From NCBI GenBank assembly GCA_046724395.1, contig JBKOWM010000032.1, positions 1 through 6,025 on the forward strand: DNA of 6,025 nucleotides. Reading direction: 5' to 3'. This DNA comes from DATAEU01 sp046724395. GTDB lineage: Bacteria > Actinomycetota > UBA4738 > HRBIN12. The position numbers were made by a program, and so were the translations under genes. Below, piece after piece: positions 5,272-6,025 of this stretch. The notes below the pieces were generated by a model. That model ran no database searches. It was not told the DNA's origin and saw nothing but the letters and a program-made list of their open reading frames with translations. Numbering within the stretch: position 1 is the stretch's first letter; the number at the start of each line of letters is the position of its first letter.

Positions 5272-5301
5272 CCGTCACTCCCGCATCTGTGGAAACCCAG
5301 T
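5272..5301. repeat. Degenerate copy of a dispersed palindromic repeat
   Basis: The 30 bases at 5272-5301 begin CCGTCACTCCCGCATCTG and end TGTGGAAACCCAGT. They match the widespread bacterial intergenic repeat of the form CCGTCATTCCCGC...GCGGGAATCCAGT at nearly every position, and the differences in both conserved arms are all transitions. The arms still pair as TCCCGCA with TGTGGAA around TC, with one mismatch and one G.U. The pattern suggests a decayed member of a repeat family. Confidence 0.45.
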
Positions 5302-5811
5302 AGCGAGTCCGCTCAACGCCCCGTTCCATACATTGGAGCAGTCCGCCGTGCGACTCGAGCGTCAGCTGAGGCGCGAGCTACTGCGACGCGGAAGTGGTCC
5401 GGGACTGTCTGTGCGCGACAGTCGCGATCCGGTCGACCGAGCCGGTGGTCGACAGCAGACAATGTAGACGGTCGATCCCGGCGAAAGAGGCGTCCGCCGG
5501 CGCCGCTCGTGGCACGCTTCGACGCCACACGGCCGGGCGCCGACATCAAAGACCGGGGTCGAAACCATCCCGCGCGCCGCGGCGATGGTGTTCAATCGCG
5601 GTCGCCCCAGACGGTCGTAGGACCGGTGGGTTGGACACATGGGGCGCCCCGGCCGGGGGTCAGGGCCCCTCGTCGTTTGAAGGGCTGGCCAAAGAGCCGC
5701 CGACTAACGTCCCGCTCAGCGTCCGCGCCCCGGCAGGCGATCAGCGGCAGCGCATCCAGAGCCGCGGCGGACATCTGCGGTCGCCCCGCAATGGCCCGGG
5801 CCAGCCAGCGC

Positions 5812-5842
5812 CGCCGCGTTAGGTAACAATCGCAACGCGGCG
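5812..5842. other. Hairpin with an A/T-rich loop
   Basis: CGCCGCGTT (5812-5820) and AACGCGGCG (5834-5842) form a 9-bp perfect stem around AGGTAACAATCGC, a 13-base loop unusually A/T-rich for this window. It has no adjacent gene end, so a terminator role cannot be assigned. Confidence 0.3.
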
Positions 5843-6025
5843 TCGGCAATCGAGCTTCCGACTGCTGCATTCGTCGCCGAGCAGCGGTCTCGACCTGCGC
5901 TCCCGCTACTCGGGGCATGAAACTGGTGCTCGGGCGCCCTGGTGACATCCGGCGCCGGGCTTAGGTTCGGGCGACCGGGACTAGGGGCGTTCGGGAGAAC
6001 GCAGGCTGGGCAGGCCGTTTTGGAC

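Larger units (their letters stand above)
5193..6025. other. Gene-free right end
   Basis: No frame on either strand here shows a recognisable domain, a plausible start with ribosome site, or the strong third-position GC preference of the real genes. The longest candidates (plus 5394-5822, minus 5592-5948) have many A/T third positions and Arg/Pro-rich low-complexity translations. Visible items are the dispersed-repeat copy at 5272-5301, the palindromes CGGGTGCGCACCCG (5243-5256) and GGGTCGACCC (5261-5270), a 7-bp inverted repeat GACTGTC/GACAGTC (5403-5423), and the hairpins at 5812-5842 and 5987-6002 (GCGTTC-GGGA-GAACGC). Confidence 0.5.

Noticed and set aside
5335..5467. Possible GntR-like N-terminus in the peptide LERQLRRELLRRG
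   Set aside because: Only the first helix resembles the family; the following residues do not form the expected PxxRxLA helix-turn-helix segment and the frame soon stops.
5598..5787. 11-bp direct repeat GCGGTCGCCCC (5598-5608 and 5777-5787)
   Set aside because: It is short, GC-rich and not flanking any recognisable element, so it is probably coincidental.
5394..5822. Plus-strand open frame (142 codons) at the right end
   Set aside because: The translation is Arg/Pro/Gly-rich without motifs, has no ribosome site, and lacks the codon bias of the neighbouring genes.
5818..5842. Integron attC-like core site (GTTAGGT matches GTTRRRY)
   Set aside because: No matching inverse core (RYYYAAC) was found at a suitable distance upstream, and there is no integrase or cassette structure. 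A 7-base degenerate match is expected by chance.
5592..5948. Minus-strand open frame (118 codons) at the right end
   Set aside because: Third positions are only moderately G/C, unlike the real genes here, and there is no domain or ribosome site.

Overview
The window is GC-rich (roughly two thirds G+C by eye) with strong G/C third-position bias in its genes. It looks like chromosomal DNA of a high-GC actinobacterium. The exported protein and the mix of families suggest Thermoleophilia/Solirubrobacterales, but that placement rests on family resemblance alone.

Left half (1-3106, all minus strand): a compact set of four genes, read from right to left. They are an alpha/beta hydrolase (2372-3106), an NmrA-type NAD(P)-binding protein (1365-2330), a biopterin-type aromatic amino acid hydroxylase related to phenylalanine 4-monooxygenase (235-1263), and the N-terminal 79 residues of an amidohydrolase-2/decarboxylase-type protein that runs off the left edge (1-238). 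The hydroxylase and amidohydrolase overlap by 4 bp (ATGA), so they are probably translationally coupled. A ring-hydroxylating enzyme, a dihydroxybenzoate-decarboxylase-like protein, a reductase-like protein and a hydrolase together suggest aromatic-compound metabolism. The actual substrate is not readable from the sequence.

Middle (3107-4165): about 1 kb with no intact gene. It holds a candidate promoter for the minus-strand set, then a plus-strand remnant of a PAS sensor gene. About 30 bp after the PAS similarity ends there is the 3' end of a tRNA (T-arm plus 3' acceptor strand), then a hairpin and a 12-bp direct repeat that starts inside the tRNA end. This reads as a recombination scar. It is followed by an 18-bp perfect palindrome, a nested inverted-repeat element and a long hairpin. 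A plausible promoter then leads to the next gene.

Right half (4166-6025): one exported protein of unknown function (4166-5089, plus strand) with a signal peptide, an N-terminal presumed beta-rich domain and a basic C-terminal module bounded by two cysteines. A strong 12-bp-stem terminator follows it. The last ~830 bp (5193-6025) shows no credible gene. It contains a degenerate copy of a widespread dispersed palindromic repeat (GTCATTCCCGC...GCGGGAATCCAG type) and some small palindromes.

I saw no CRISPR array, intact mobile element, defence system or complete RNA gene. The most unusual parts are the PAS/tRNA scar and the cluster of palindromes between 3700 and 3945.
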